Source of the DNA: Thiotrichales bacterium
GTDB lineage: Bacteria > Pseudomonadota > Gammaproteobacteria > Francisellales > CACEW01
Length of the DNA stretch: 64,000 bases
Assembly (NCBI GenBank): GCA_947476405.1
Contig: CANJQG010000007.1
Location: 1 to 64,000 of the forward strand
Direction of reading: 5' to 3'
Shown here: in pieces, positions 49,456 through 58,291 of the stretch
Layout of the letters: every line of letters starts with the position of its first letter
Numbering within the stretch: position 1 is the first letter of the stretch
Made by a program: the position numbers and the translations under genes
The notes under the pieces: generated by a model
Database searches by the model: none
What the model was told of the DNA's origin: nothing
The model's input: only the letters and a program-made list of their open reading frames with translations

Positions 49456-50091
49456 TTATCTCTCCAGGCTTGCTCGAATAGGTGACCCATCTACTTCCTT
49501 TATGTTTAAAGGATAAATGCGGGCGTAATAAAGTCCGGCAGGAACCTCTTTTAACTCAAGATTTTCGACAATCAGGACGTCATGAGAAAGCAATTCGCGA
49601 TGGACGGCAAAGCTATCATCTCCATGTGCATCCACGCTTAAGTAATCTATGCCAACGATTTTTACTTTTTTCTCTCGAAGATATTGGGCTGCTGCTGGGC
49701 TAATTGCAGTGTACTCTTCCACATATTCTGTGATTGCAGAATTGGGGGTTTTAAAGAAAACAATATCTCCCTCCTGAATATCTTGGCCAGCCAAATTTTC
49801 AGGGTAGATTAATGGTGTGCCAGGGCCAACCTCAATTACAAGGCAGCGCCCCATTAAATGTGACAGTCTAAAGTCAGCACTGGTTTTGCCGCCTCGAATA
49901 AAGTGAGCGGGGAAGTCGATGTGTGTTCCTGCATGATTGCTCATATGGATATGGAGTAAATTACAAGCATCCTCTTTATCAAGGCTGGAAATGCACTCTT
50001 TTGAAAATGCGGGATCTCCTGGATAGATTAGCATCCCAGAGTGAATGAGCTTGGTAATATCATAAAAGACAACAGGAGCAGAAAATAGCAT
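49456..50091 (-). CDS. Cyclase/kynurenine formamidase-family hydrolase
   Basis: A 211-residue metal hydrolase of the cyclase (KynB-like) family. The signature is visible as HMSNHAGTHIDFPAHF, with H53, H57, D59 and H63 as zinc ligands, and the second part shows GVDYLSVDAHGDD-like (here GIDYLSVDAHGDD) and VENLELKEVPAGLY. Formamidase or cyclic-amide hydrolysis fits. No tryptophan pathway genes are nearby. Confidence 0.88.
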   Translation of the reverse strand: MLFSAPVVFYDITKLIHSGMLIYPGDPAFSKECISSLDKEDACNLLHIHMSNHAGTHIDFPAHFIRGGKTSADFRLSHLMGRCLVIEVGPGTPLIYPENLAGQDIQEGDIVFFKTPNSAITEYVEEYTAISPAAAQYLREKKVKIVGIDYLSVDAHGDDSFAVHRELLSHDVLIVENLELKEVPAGLYYARIYPLNIKEVDGSPIRASLER

Positions 50092-50156
50092 GGGTTCCCT
50101 TTGGGTATGTGTTGCATTTTATTTTAGCACATTTTTTTTACCTGCGTTTCTGAATA

Positions 50157-50471
50157 CTAATGCCGAGGCGTGCTCTCAATTCTTGAAATCATATTTTTTG
50201 ACTCTTCAAACATTTTCTGCAAATCGACAAGTTCAGCCTGTTGTTCTGCTGTAAGTTCTTTCTTGTGCCAGTTTTCAATATTATTGGCAAACCAGTCAAA
50301 TTGATCATTCAAATACGCTTTTATTTTTTCAAAGTCGGAGCGCTTGGAATCTTCCTCGAGATTTTCAAGGGTTTCAGTCAGCATATTATTAAATAATTTA
50401 ATTAGATTGATGAAGTCAGTAATGACGCTAGCTGGAAGGTCATTTAAGTCATCGATCATAGATTTTTCCAC
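50157..50471 (-). CDS. Hypothetical acidic helical protein
   Basis: A 104-residue, predominantly helical, acidic protein starting MEKSMIDDLNDLPASVI. A coiled-coil-like region runs from about 36 to 97. No family is recognised. It lies alone between the cyclase gene and the divergent paralogue pair. Confidence 0.55.
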   Translation of the reverse strand: MEKSMIDDLNDLPASVITDFINLIKLFNNMLTETLENLEEDSKRSDFEKIKAYLNDQFDWFANNIENWHKKELTAEQQAELVDLQKMFEESKNMISRIESTPRH

Positions 50472-50592
50472 TTGTCACCAAATTTTATGTATATTTAAAG
50501 TTTCGTTGACATAAATGATAGCAATAATTATTTAAATAAGCAAATTTATTACACATGATGATATTGTTTTTCGTTATTTATAAATAAAGTAT

Positions 50593-50621
50593 ACAAATGT
50601 TAAAATTCTGTAACAAATGTT
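50593..50621 (+). promoter_or_regulatory. Direct repeat ACAAATGTT x2 upstream of the 50689 promoter
   Basis: ACAAATGTT occurs at 50593-50601 and 50613-50621, exactly 20 bases apart (two helical turns) and ending three bases before the -35 box. This is the geometry of a binding site for a dimeric activator. Confidence 0.45.
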
Positions 50622-50624
50622 CAA

Positions 50625-50653
50625 TTGACTAGTTTTATGCATGAGAATATAAT
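50625..50653 (+). promoter_or_regulatory. Strong promoter of the paralogue pair
   Basis: TTGACT (50625-50630), a 17-base spacer and TATAAT (50648-50653), close to consensus. The first ATG is 35 bases downstream. Confidence 0.7.
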
Positions 50654-50688
50654 TGATCACATGGTTAGGTTAAAAACTTATAAAAAAA

Positions 50689-51831
50689 ATGAAAATAACA
50701 AAAGCATCATGGCCAAGTGTAAAAGACAATATTGCCAATTGTTCTCCAGAGTTAGTAAATCATCTTAATATTATTTTTAAGAAAAATCGTTCTCTTAGGA
50801 CGTATATCGCAGAATATAAATATGGTGATGTGATTGCGCAGCAGGGAATGCTAGATTTGCAAGCATCAGAGCAAAAATTTGCCTTTGGCCTGGTTCTGAA
50901 GGGTGGATTGGAAGTCTTTATTCAAAATGATGAGGATGACTGCAAGGTAACAACGCTCGCGATGCTCCAGCCCGGAAATCTGCTTTTTTTACACGAAGAT
51001 CTTGAGCCATCCTCGATCCCACTTGATTTGCAGTATGTCACCGCAGGGGCGCGATCCATTTTCTTTCTCGCCCAATTAGGTGATTCCGATCGTCTCTTCC
51101 ATTTTTCCAAATTGAATAATACGCCGATGTGCATGCCAGCATCCATTTTTCACCAGTGGGAACTTTTTAAGGCATTGGCCAGTGCTCGCAATTCCGATTG
51201 GAGCGCGAAGGTCATTTTATTTTCAGAAGATTGGCTTAATCAAAGTGGCAGTGCTGAACTTAAGCACTATCTGACTAAACAAGGTGTGCCCACTCCTGAT
51301 TTTCAATCGCATCGGCAGGAAATTGATGCAGCAGTGGCGGGGGTCATTCAACGAAAAAATGAAGTCCATGCAGGTCAAATCCTGAAAAATATTTTATCAA
51401 TTGCCGCTGGGGATCTGCCAGGTTTCAGCTTTGCAGAAGATGAGACCTTTGCCCCCGTTAAATTAATTCGTGAGGCCTTCGGTAAAGATTATGGTCTGGA
51501 ACTGACAGAGCTCATGCAACCAGGTTATATCCGCGCAGGCGTCGATTGCTTTTATTCGTTTGCGTTTAATAGTAGTGTTGATCAATACGCGCGTCATCAT
51601 AAGAAAGGACGCCAGTCCAGTCTTGAGGTGATGCGCGAAACCCAAAACCTATACAGTCGTCTGACGGAAGTCGGTGGCTGGCATCGAGGAGACATATATG
51701 ACTTAGCCAAGTTAGAGTTTTTACATGCAAAAGCAAAACAGAATCTTTCGCCGGATCAAAAATCTAATCAGATCCACAGCAAGCAGTCCCCCTTTCTACG
51801 ACAGGGCTGCATCTTAATTACTCCCCACTAA
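50689..51831 (+). CDS. Unrecognised protein A of a tandem paralogue pair, with a cyclic-nucleotide-binding-like N-terminal region
   Basis: A 380-residue soluble protein. Residues about 42-115 look like a cNMP-binding/cupin beta roll: EYKYGDVIAQQG, GLVLKGGLEVFIQND, LAMLQPGNLLFL and AGARSIFFL. The rest is helical with a shared ending FLRQGCILI. I recognise no catalytic motif. The ATG has only an A-tract upstream rather than a Shine-Dalgarno. The related gene B follows 27 bases after the stop and is presumably co-transcribed. Confidence 0.65.
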   Translation: MKITKASWPSVKDNIANCSPELVNHLNIIFKKNRSLRTYIAEYKYGDVIAQQGMLDLQASEQKFAFGLVLKGGLEVFIQNDEDDCKVTTLAMLQPGNLLFLHEDLEPSSIPLDLQYVTAGARSIFFLAQLGDSDRLFHFSKLNNTPMCMPASIFHQWELFKALASARNSDWSAKVILFSEDWLNQSGSAELKHYLTKQGVPTPDFQSHRQEIDAAVAGVIQRKNEVHAGQILKNILSIAAGDLPGFSFAEDETFAPVKLIREAFGKDYGLELTELMQPGYIRAGVDCFYSFAFNSSVDQYARHHKKGRQSSLEVMRETQNLYSRLTEVGGWHRGDIYDLAKLEFLHAKAKQNLSPDQKSNQIHSKQSPFLRQGCILITPH

Positions 51832-51858
51832 AATAACTAAAAAAAGAGAGGTCTTATC

Positions 51859-53121
51859 ATGGCAGTTAAAATGTCGGTGTCGCCCTTTGTCGCCATCAAA
51901 AATCCAAAACCACAAAAGGCTATAACCGAAGTTTCCTGGAAGGAAGTTAAAAAAAGAGTGCAAGCAGTTAGGCCAGACCTGGTGAAAATATTGGATAAAC
52001 TGGATTCACCCCACCCATTATTTCTCAATACCTACGGCTATGGCGCGACCATCGCTGACCCTCAAATGAACCCAGGCTTGAGCCTGATCTTGGAAAAGCG
52101 CTGCGAGCTCTTTTTTGAATATCCCGATATCAAACCCACCTACAGAGTTTATCGCCCAGGAAATATCCTGTGCGCCTGGCATATTTTTGCCGATAAAATG
52201 CAGCCGCAAGCGCATGATCTCTGGAAACTCACCGCAGGCTGCCGCAGTGTCTATATGCTCCCCAAAATTTCAGCATTGCGAAACCATAAAGTTATCCAGA
52301 AAAAATATGATATTGGGGTCGTCAGCCCACAGGAGCTTGATGATCACTGGGATGTGTTTTATCTCATCGCTAACAGTAAAGTGAATAACCCTGAAAACTC
52401 CTGGAAGGCCACACTGCTGACCTTTCCAGATGAGTGGTTCACGCATCGAGATGATCCCGCCTGGGCCCCATTTTATCACTGCATTGAACATTCACTGACA
52501 GAATATCGAACCATTGATGCAAAAGGCCCCTGGCTGGATTCAATATTCGGTGGCCTCATGCGTGAAAAAGACATCAATATGACCGACCCGCTGAAAGAAC
52601 AGATGAAAAGCTTAGTTTTGTTGGCCTCCAGCGGAATTCCTGGTTTTAGAGAGGCTGATGAGGAAGCGCTGCCCCTCAAGCAGATCCAAGAAGCCTACAC
52701 CAAGCATTACGGCATCAAAGAATACGCGCCAATCATCGTTGCCCCAGAATATATGAATTGGCAGCCAGAAAAAAATCTGTACTATTCCTTGAACCATCCT
52801 ACTTCCTACATGATTGCCCCTTACAGAAATAAGCGCAAAAGTATGGTGCGCTATATGTTTCAGCTGTATTGGAATTTTGAGAGATTGCGCAGTTATGTTT
52901 TTAAAAAACTGAAAGTATCTCCTGACTCTGAAATGTATCAAGTTCTGTCGCAATACGCCTTTGATTTTTATCATGATGAGGCTGTGGAATTTGATGTGTT
53001 CAAATTTCCTGAGCAGATTGTGAAGGATGATCCTGATTTTATGAAGTCCTGGCCTGGTCGTAGTTTGCAGGCGCATAGTTATTTTTTAAATGGGTGCGTG
53101 CGGATTCAGAGGAAAAGTTAA
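51859..53121 (+). CDS. Unrecognised protein B of a tandem paralogue pair
   Basis: A 420-residue paralogue of the preceding protein. It shares the start pattern VSWKEVKKRVQAVRPDLVK with SWPSVKDNIANCSPELVN, the beta-roll region (GLSLILEKRCELFFEY, YRPGNILCAWHIF, AGCRSVYML), GFREADEEALPLKQIQEAY against GFSFAEDETFAPVKLIREAF, and the ending FLNGCVRI. A GAGAGG leads the ATG. The two products may form a heteromer. Function unknown; the beta roll could sense a small ligand. Confidence 0.65.
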   Translation: MAVKMSVSPFVAIKNPKPQKAITEVSWKEVKKRVQAVRPDLVKILDKLDSPHPLFLNTYGYGATIADPQMNPGLSLILEKRCELFFEYPDIKPTYRVYRPGNILCAWHIFADKMQPQAHDLWKLTAGCRSVYMLPKISALRNHKVIQKKYDIGVVSPQELDDHWDVFYLIANSKVNNPENSWKATLLTFPDEWFTHRDDPAWAPFYHCIEHSLTEYRTIDAKGPWLDSIFGGLMREKDINMTDPLKEQMKSLVLLASSGIPGFREADEEALPLKQIQEAYTKHYGIKEYAPIIVAPEYMNWQPEKNLYYSLNHPTSYMIAPYRNKRKSMVRYMFQLYWNFERLRSYVFKKLKVSPDSEMYQVLSQYAFDFYHDEAVEFDVFKFPEQIVKDDPDFMKSWPGRSLQAHSYFLNGCVRIQRKS

Positions 53122-53618
53122 TTCTCTATCCGATAAAAGCGACATGAGGTGCCTTTAACGATTTCATCTTTATAGTGCTTCATGCCGCATTTTTCCATGA
53201 CTCGCTGCGATGCTGTATGGGCAGCGGGCGCATAACCTATAATAAAGTCTGCTTTAATGTGATCCTTTGCCCAATGCAGAGAAGCGGTCAATACTTCTGA
53301 CGCGTAGCCTTTATTCCAGAATGCCTTATGCAGCACATATCCAACCTCAATTTCACCCGTGTCAATGAGTCCAAAGCCAGCGCGCCCCACAAATTTCTGT
53401 GATTCCAATTCAAATACAGCGAAGCCGGGTATTCCTTTGTCACGGTAAAAATCTAAAAAATCTTGCATGCGTGCTGCACTCTGTTCAAGCGTTTGCACGC
53501 CATCTGGAAAAAACTGTCTGACCTCAGGATCGGCATTGAGTTTGGCCATCTCAGGTAGGTCAGATTTTTCGATGGGGCGTAAGCCTAAGCGCGCGGTTTG
53601 AATCATGTATTTTTTCAT
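53118..53618 (-). CDS. RimJ/RimL-type GNAT acetyltransferase
   Basis: A 166-residue GNAT. It starts MKKYMIQTARLGLRPIEKSD and has ARAGFGLIDTGEIEVGYVLHKAFWNKGYASE, then the C-terminal ASQRVMEKCGMKHYKDEIV, typical of ribosomal-protein-alanine or amino-acid acetyltransferases. Target unknown. It overlaps the LysR gene by four bases (ATGA) on the same strand. Confidence 0.8.
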   Translation of the reverse strand: MKKYMIQTARLGLRPIEKSDLPEMAKLNADPEVRQFFPDGVQTLEQSAARMQDFLDFYRDKGIPGFAVFELESQKFVGRAGFGLIDTGEIEVGYVLHKAFWNKGYASEVLTASLHWAKDHIKADFIIGYAPAAHTASQRVMEKCGMKHYKDEIVKGTSCRFYRIEN

Positions 53619-54511
53619 GTCAGTCCTTGTGGCATCATTGAAGTGGGCAAGAAAAACTCAATAAACCGCTGTACTTTAGGTTTCATGTGCCGTGTCTGCG
53701 GATAGTGATAGTAAACGCTGGCATTGATGGCCTGATATTCCGAAAGCACTTCAATCAACTCACCGCGCTTTAACAAATCCTCCACCATATACAGCGGAAG
53801 TTGAATCAGGCCTAGATGTTGCTTGGCGCATTCAATCATCGAGGCAACGCTGTTGACCTCCAGATAAGGTTGAAGTGAAAGCTGATATTTTGATTTCAGC
53901 TTGATGATCTGGTGATTGGGGCGCGCGATATGCGAAATATAATGGTGTTGATGCAGATCCTCCAGCGTTTGGGGAGTGCCTTTTTCAGCAAAATATTGGA
54001 GCGAGGCACAGAGAATATAGCGCGTAGTCGCCATTCTTTTTTGCACGACTTCGCCTGGATTGGGAACAGGCAGGGCAAAACCCAGAGCAAGATCAATCTG
54101 CTCTTCAATAAAATTAGGCACGCGCTCGGTGGTATCAATACGCAGGGAGATTTTGGGATATTGCTCCAGAAAGCTTTTGAGTCTGGGGAAAATCAGTTTC
54201 TGTGCAAAATAACTAAAGGCGACGACATGTAAATGCCCCTCAGGCTCATCATGAAAGTGCTTGCAGAGGCTGCGCGCTTCATCCAATTCATGCCTTAGGC
54301 GAAGACATTGTTCCAAAAGTGACTCACCTTGGTCGGTCAGAGTAATCCTCTGTTTATGGCGGGTGAAAAGCGTGATATTAAAATCAGCTTCCAGGCGTTT
54401 GATTTGTTTGCTTAATGCAGCCTTCGTCGTTTTGAGTTGGCTCGCAGCTTGTGTAATGCTACCCAATTGCGCTACATGCGTGAAAATTTCAAAGCGATCT
54501 AAATCAGACAT
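53615..54511 (-). CDS. LysR-family transcriptional regulator
   Basis: A 298-residue LysR protein. The HTH is FEIFTHVAQLGSITQAASQL followed by AALSKQIKRLEADFNITLF (about 7-45), and the effector domain follows (LHVVAFSYFAQKLIFPRLKSFL). The ATG at 54511 gives the family N-terminus. It is divergent from the DHA2 pump gene, the normal arrangement for a regulator of an adjacent operon. Confidence 0.92.
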   Translation of the reverse strand: MSDLDRFEIFTHVAQLGSITQAASQLKTTKAALSKQIKRLEADFNITLFTRHKQRITLTDQGESLLEQCLRLRHELDEARSLCKHFHDEPEGHLHVVAFSYFAQKLIFPRLKSFLEQYPKISLRIDTTERVPNFIEEQIDLALGFALPVPNPGEVVQKRMATTRYILCASLQYFAEKGTPQTLEDLHQHHYISHIARPNHQIIKLKSKYQLSLQPYLEVNSVASMIECAKQHLGLIQLPLYMVEDLLKRGELIEVLSEYQAINASVYYHYPQTRHMKPKVQRFIEFFLPTSMMPQGLT

Positions 54512-54572
54512 GATGTCAACTAAAAAGAAACACTTGTTGCATATTATAGCACTATTTAGTTTTTTAAGAAAC

Positions 54573-54592
54573 AACTATAATGGGGTATAGTT
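54573..54592. promoter_or_regulatory. Inverted repeat AACTATA-N6-TATAGTT, candidate operator
   Basis: A perfect 7-bp inverted repeat with a six-base spacer in the LysR/pump gap. It contains TATAAT (54576-54581), which could be the -10 of the pump promoter, so a protein bound here would block it. Confidence 0.55.
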
Positions 54593-54611
54593 CAGAAAAG
54601 AGGATCAATAG

Positions 54612-55952
54612 ATGATGCAGAAAAATAACACGATTGCTTTAACGGCGCTCTGTCTGGGCTTTTTTATGGTGATTATGGACGTCACGATTGTGAATGTGGC
54701 TCTGCCCAGCATTGCCCTCAATTTGCATACGACGATTTCAGGTTTGCAATGGGTTGTGGCTGGATATACTCTGGTGTTTGCCTGCTTTCTGTTGTTTGCA
54801 GGTCACTTAGCCGATCAGATTGGCGCACGGAAAAATCTAATCGCTGGACTGGTGTTTTTCGTTATCACTTCTCTGGCTTGCGGATTGGCCCACACCATTC
54901 AGGAGCTCATTCTGTTTCGCCTCTTGCAGGGAGCGTCTGCAGCAGCATTGGTGCCCTCATCACTCACATTGATCAAAACTCTGTATGAAGATAAAAAAGA
55001 GCTGGCGAAAGCAATTGGCATTTGGGGTGGCGTAGGTGGAATCGCCGCAGCGGCAGGCCCCGTATTGGGTGCGATTTTGACATATTGGATCAGTTGGCGT
55101 GCGGTATTCTTTGTGAATATCCCGATTGGCCTTTTTGCAATTATTTTGGTGATCCATTCAGTCGGTGAGTCGAAAATAAATCCTAATGTCCATTTCGATT
55201 TGAAAGGTCAGATCGCAGCAATCCTGATGATTGCCAGTCTGGCCTTTGTTTTGATTGAAGGCGGAGATCTTGGCTGGTCATCAATCATCGTGATGATTGC
55301 AGGTCTTGTTTTTGTGTTGAGTTTGATCACATTCATCCTGATTGAGCATCATGCCAGGCAGCCCATGTTTCCCTTGTCCTTTTTTAAATCCAGGCCTTTT
55401 ACCATCTCAATGATCATCGGTATTTTTTTAAACGCCGGATTGTATGGCGAGCTTTTTGTACTGCCCCTCTATTTTCAGGGTGAACGGGGTTATAGCGTGA
55501 TGATGACAGGCTTTGCGATTTTACCTTTGCTTATTTTAGTGGCGCTATCATCGTATTCAGCAGGAAAACTGGCAAGTCATTATGGGCCGAAATTACCGCT
55601 TAGTTTGGGGTTAATCATTGGCGTGCTTGGATTTTTCAGTTTGTTGATTGTGGGGCAGCATACGCCAAATTATGCGTGGTTGATTGCTCCTCTTGCAGCA
55701 GTTGGCTTTGGTACTGCATTGACGATGCCTGCTGCAACGATGATTGCGATGCACGCCTTGCCGCCAGATCGTGCGGGGATTGCCTCTGGCGCTTTTAATA
55801 CCAGTCGGCAATTGGGCAGTTTAATTGGTGTTGCAGTGTTTGGAACAGTGATTGCTGCATCTCAGAGTTTTATGCATGGGATGCATGTAACCCTGATTAT
55901 TGCTGGGGTGCTCTTTTTCATTGGGTTTTTGTTGTCATCTTGGCTCAAATAA
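54612..55952 (+). CDS. DHA2-family drug efflux pump (EmrB/QacA type MFS)
   Basis: A 446-residue major facilitator with about 14 hydrophobic helices. MFS motifs visible: LDVTIVNVALPSIA-like (here MDVTIVNVALPSIA) in helix 1, GHLADQIGARKNL in the loop 2-3 and the motif C-like GPVLGAILTYWISWRAVFFVN. DHA2 pumps export hydrophobic or cationic drugs and antibiotics. It is the first gene of the presumed eight-gene run that continues to 62453, and has a divergent LysR partner. Confidence 0.9.
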   Translation: MMQKNNTIALTALCLGFFMVIMDVTIVNVALPSIALNLHTTISGLQWVVAGYTLVFACFLLFAGHLADQIGARKNLIAGLVFFVITSLACGLAHTIQELILFRLLQGASAAALVPSSLTLIKTLYEDKKELAKAIGIWGGVGGIAAAAGPVLGAILTYWISWRAVFFVNIPIGLFAIILVIHSVGESKINPNVHFDLKGQIAAILMIASLAFVLIEGGDLGWSSIIVMIAGLVFVLSLITFILIEHHARQPMFPLSFFKSRPFTISMIIGIFLNAGLYGELFVLPLYFQGERGYSVMMTGFAILPLLILVALSSYSAGKLASHYGPKLPLSLGLIIGVLGFFSLLIVGQHTPNYAWLIAPLAAVGFGTALTMPAATMIAMHALPPDRAGIASGAFNTSRQLGSLIGVAVFGTVIAASQSFMHGMHVTLIIAGVLFFIGFLLSSWLK

Positions 55953-56038
55953 ATCCGCAACATTCAGCTTTAAAGTAATTGATAAAATATTTTTATTGGG
56001 TGATAATGGTCGGCATCAATCATGCATCGTGGTGCAAC

Positions 56039-57214
56039 ATGAACATTCATTTAATTATCATTCACAGCGGTGAAAACGTTGGCGATAAAAACCAATCTCT
56101 TGGTATTGCAACAGCTTTAGCCACTGAGCAATCAAGTGGCGTGGTCACGCGTGAGGAATGCTCGGCCAAAGATCAGTCTATTGATGCCCTCAATGCAAAA
56201 ATAGCAGCCGTACTGCATGAGGGGAAGCAGCTCATTTTGATTAGTGCAGGCTCAAGTGGTCTCAGCGTACTGCATGCATTAAAGCAGGCATTTCCAGATG
56301 TCAAAAGCATCTGGAGTGGGCATCAGGTATTTGCAGAAGTTGGGTTATTTGAAAGTGCTGCGGCACCCGACGTGATGGCTTTTCCAAAGCATCAGCAGAG
56401 TTATATCCCTGAATATCTGAAGGCGAAAACGCAATTGGTCTTGACGGATGGGGTGCCGCATAATCTTTCTGCAAGCACAATTGAGGCAGACAGGGCAGCA
56501 TTTATGAGTAAGCGCAGAACTTTGCCTGAGTTTATGAAAAAAACTGCGGTGGTAATTTTGCCGGGAGATGCGCCGGATATGCGTGGAATGGAGAAGATAT
56601 TCACACCAGAAAATGCCCTTGCGTTAGCTGAGCGCGTTCATCGACTTTATCCTGAGTATGCCTTTGCGGTCACCAATAGCCCACGTACAGGAAAATATCT
56701 TGACCCCATCAATGCTCATCGAGCGGGCGGTATTGATCCTGTAACAGAAGCATTTGTAAAACGATTGGCTGAATTAAGCGGATGCACGCCTGCATTGTAT
56801 GACTTTCAATTTGCATCACTTCCCAGTGCTTATAAGCCCTTGCTCTATGCCGTAAAAACAAGCGCTGGAAGTATACTGCTCTGTCCAGGAGAATCCACCT
56901 CAATGGTCACAGAAACATTAGGCTATCTGCCACGTGAAAAGGTCGTCATTATGGAAGTGCCAGAAGTCATGAGCGAAGCGCATCATGAGCATTTAACAGA
57001 AGTGAGTCGAATGGGTGGCGTGCAGATACTTGAGTCTGCGGGAACTGTTGGTCAGTCAACAGCGATAGTGACAGAGCCTTCTACTGAGCTTGCAGCCAGT
57101 CAAATTGCAAAAAGGTTTATTGCGCCAGGATCATCCACTTCTTTTTTGTTTAAATCAAGCGCCGCCTCTTTGGAGGATTATGAGCCAGACAACAGAGAGT
57201 GGAGTCGTGAATAA
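56039..57214 (+). CDS. ELM1/GtrOC1-like protein of uncertain function
   Basis: A 391-residue protein that resembles the ELM1 (mitochondrial-fission/glycosyltransferase-like) family: GENVGDKNQSLGIATAL near the N-terminus, FPDVKSIWSGHQV, PGDAPDMRGMEKIF and a nucleotide-sugar-like FAVTNSPRTGKY, then PGESTSMVTETLGYL. Glycosyltransferase-like function is possible. The start is uncertain: ATG at 56039 is used, ATG 56006 and a TTG at 55979 are alternatives. It follows the pump after 86 bases. Confidence 0.55.
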   Translation: MNIHLIIIHSGENVGDKNQSLGIATALATEQSSGVVTREECSAKDQSIDALNAKIAAVLHEGKQLILISAGSSGLSVLHALKQAFPDVKSIWSGHQVFAEVGLFESAAAPDVMAFPKHQQSYIPEYLKAKTQLVLTDGVPHNLSASTIEADRAAFMSKRRTLPEFMKKTAVVILPGDAPDMRGMEKIFTPENALALAERVHRLYPEYAFAVTNSPRTGKYLDPINAHRAGGIDPVTEAFVKRLAELSGCTPALYDFQFASLPSAYKPLLYAVKTSAGSILLCPGESTSMVTETLGYLPREKVVIMEVPEVMSEAHHEHLTEVSRMGGVQILESAGTVGQSTAIVTEPSTELAASQIAKRFIAPGSSTSFLFKSSAASLEDYEPDNREWSRE

Positions 57215-57244
57215 TGCGCTGTCATAAGATTTTGGCCGAATGCT

Positions 57245-58291
57245 GTGGGTCGTAATGCCGCCATTGACCTGATCCGTGGCCTATCTATTTTAGCTGTGAT
57301 TTTGGGCCACCTTTATATCCATCTACCCTTTGTCAATCAATGGCCGCAATGGATCGTGAATATTCTTTTCTTTGGCGGATATTATGGCGTTCGGGTGTTT
57401 TTTGTTGTTTCAGGATTTTTGATTGCCCAATCGATTATGAATAAATGGGGTGGTTTGCCCCAAGTGAATCTGAAACGCTTTTATTTGATGCGCTTTGCCA
57501 GGATTGTACCCTGCCTCATCGCTTTGATTGTTATTTTAAGTGCCCTCGATTTATTTAAAGCCCCAGGCTTTACACTCGTTGGGGCAACATTGCCCCAGAC
57601 TATTTTTGCTGCACTGACCTTTCGTCTGAATAATCTGGTTGCTGAGCTGAATGGGCATATTGTTGGTGCTTGGTTTGTTCTGTGGTCATTATCTGTTGAA
57701 GAAGTTTTTTATCTGTTTTTCCCCCTGCTGTGTCTAATTTTTAAAAGGGAGCGTTGGCTGATCTTGGTGCTTGGTATTTTTATTGTGATCGGGCCTTTTG
57801 CGAGAGTCTTTGGTACGAATGAAGGCTGGCAGGATTATTCATATCTGTCTTGCATGGATGGCATTGCGTTTGGCGTGTTGGCTGCTTTGTTCGTGGCTAA
57901 AAATCCCAATCTCAAGTCACGAGGCTTTGTTTTGTCAGGGTTGGGCCTGTTCGTACTGATCTTCTGTCTCAGGCAGGTGACTTATTTGCTGGGGCTAACC
58001 AAAGTGGGCCTCAATGTGACCGTTTTGGAATTGGGGATTGCTTTGATGCTCATTGCGCTCAGTCCAAATACCTTGAGGTTAAGAGGCACACGGTTTTTGC
58101 AGTGGTATGGACGGAATAGTTATGAGGTTTATTTGACGCATATGCTGGTGATTACTGTAGGTGCGGCTATTTTTAAAGGAATTAGCTTGGTGCTGCCATT
58201 GTATGTACTGATGATTGTAATCAGTGGACTACTTGGCTACGCGGTTGCAAAGTATTATTCTGAACCTTTGAATCGTTGGATTCGCCAATGA
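57245..58291 (+). CDS. Acyltransferase 3 family protein (OafA/OatA type, GTG start)
   Basis: A 348-residue polytopic membrane acyltransferase. The N-terminal helix has IDLIRGLSILAVILGH, with the usual RG and catalytic-type His, and RVFFVVSGFLIAQ in helix 3; ten hydrophobic helices follow. The GTG at 57245 is accepted since the family N-terminus begins right there. Acyl groups are commonly moved to cell-surface glycans, or in antibiotic clusters to drugs. It overlaps the next gene by four bases. Confidence 0.85.
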   Translation: MGRNAAIDLIRGLSILAVILGHLYIHLPFVNQWPQWIVNILFFGGYYGVRVFFVVSGFLIAQSIMNKWGGLPQVNLKRFYLMRFARIVPCLIALIVILSALDLFKAPGFTLVGATLPQTIFAALTFRLNNLVAELNGHIVGAWFVLWSLSVEEVFYLFFPLLCLIFKRERWLILVLGIFIVIGPFARVFGTNEGWQDYSYLSCMDGIAFGVLAALFVAKNPNLKSRGFVLSGLGLFVLIFCLRQVTYLLGLTKVGLNVTVLELGIALMLIALSPNTLRLRGTRFLQWYGRNSYEVYLTHMLVITVGAAIFKGISLVLPLYVLMIVISGLLGYAVAKYYSEPLNRWIRQ

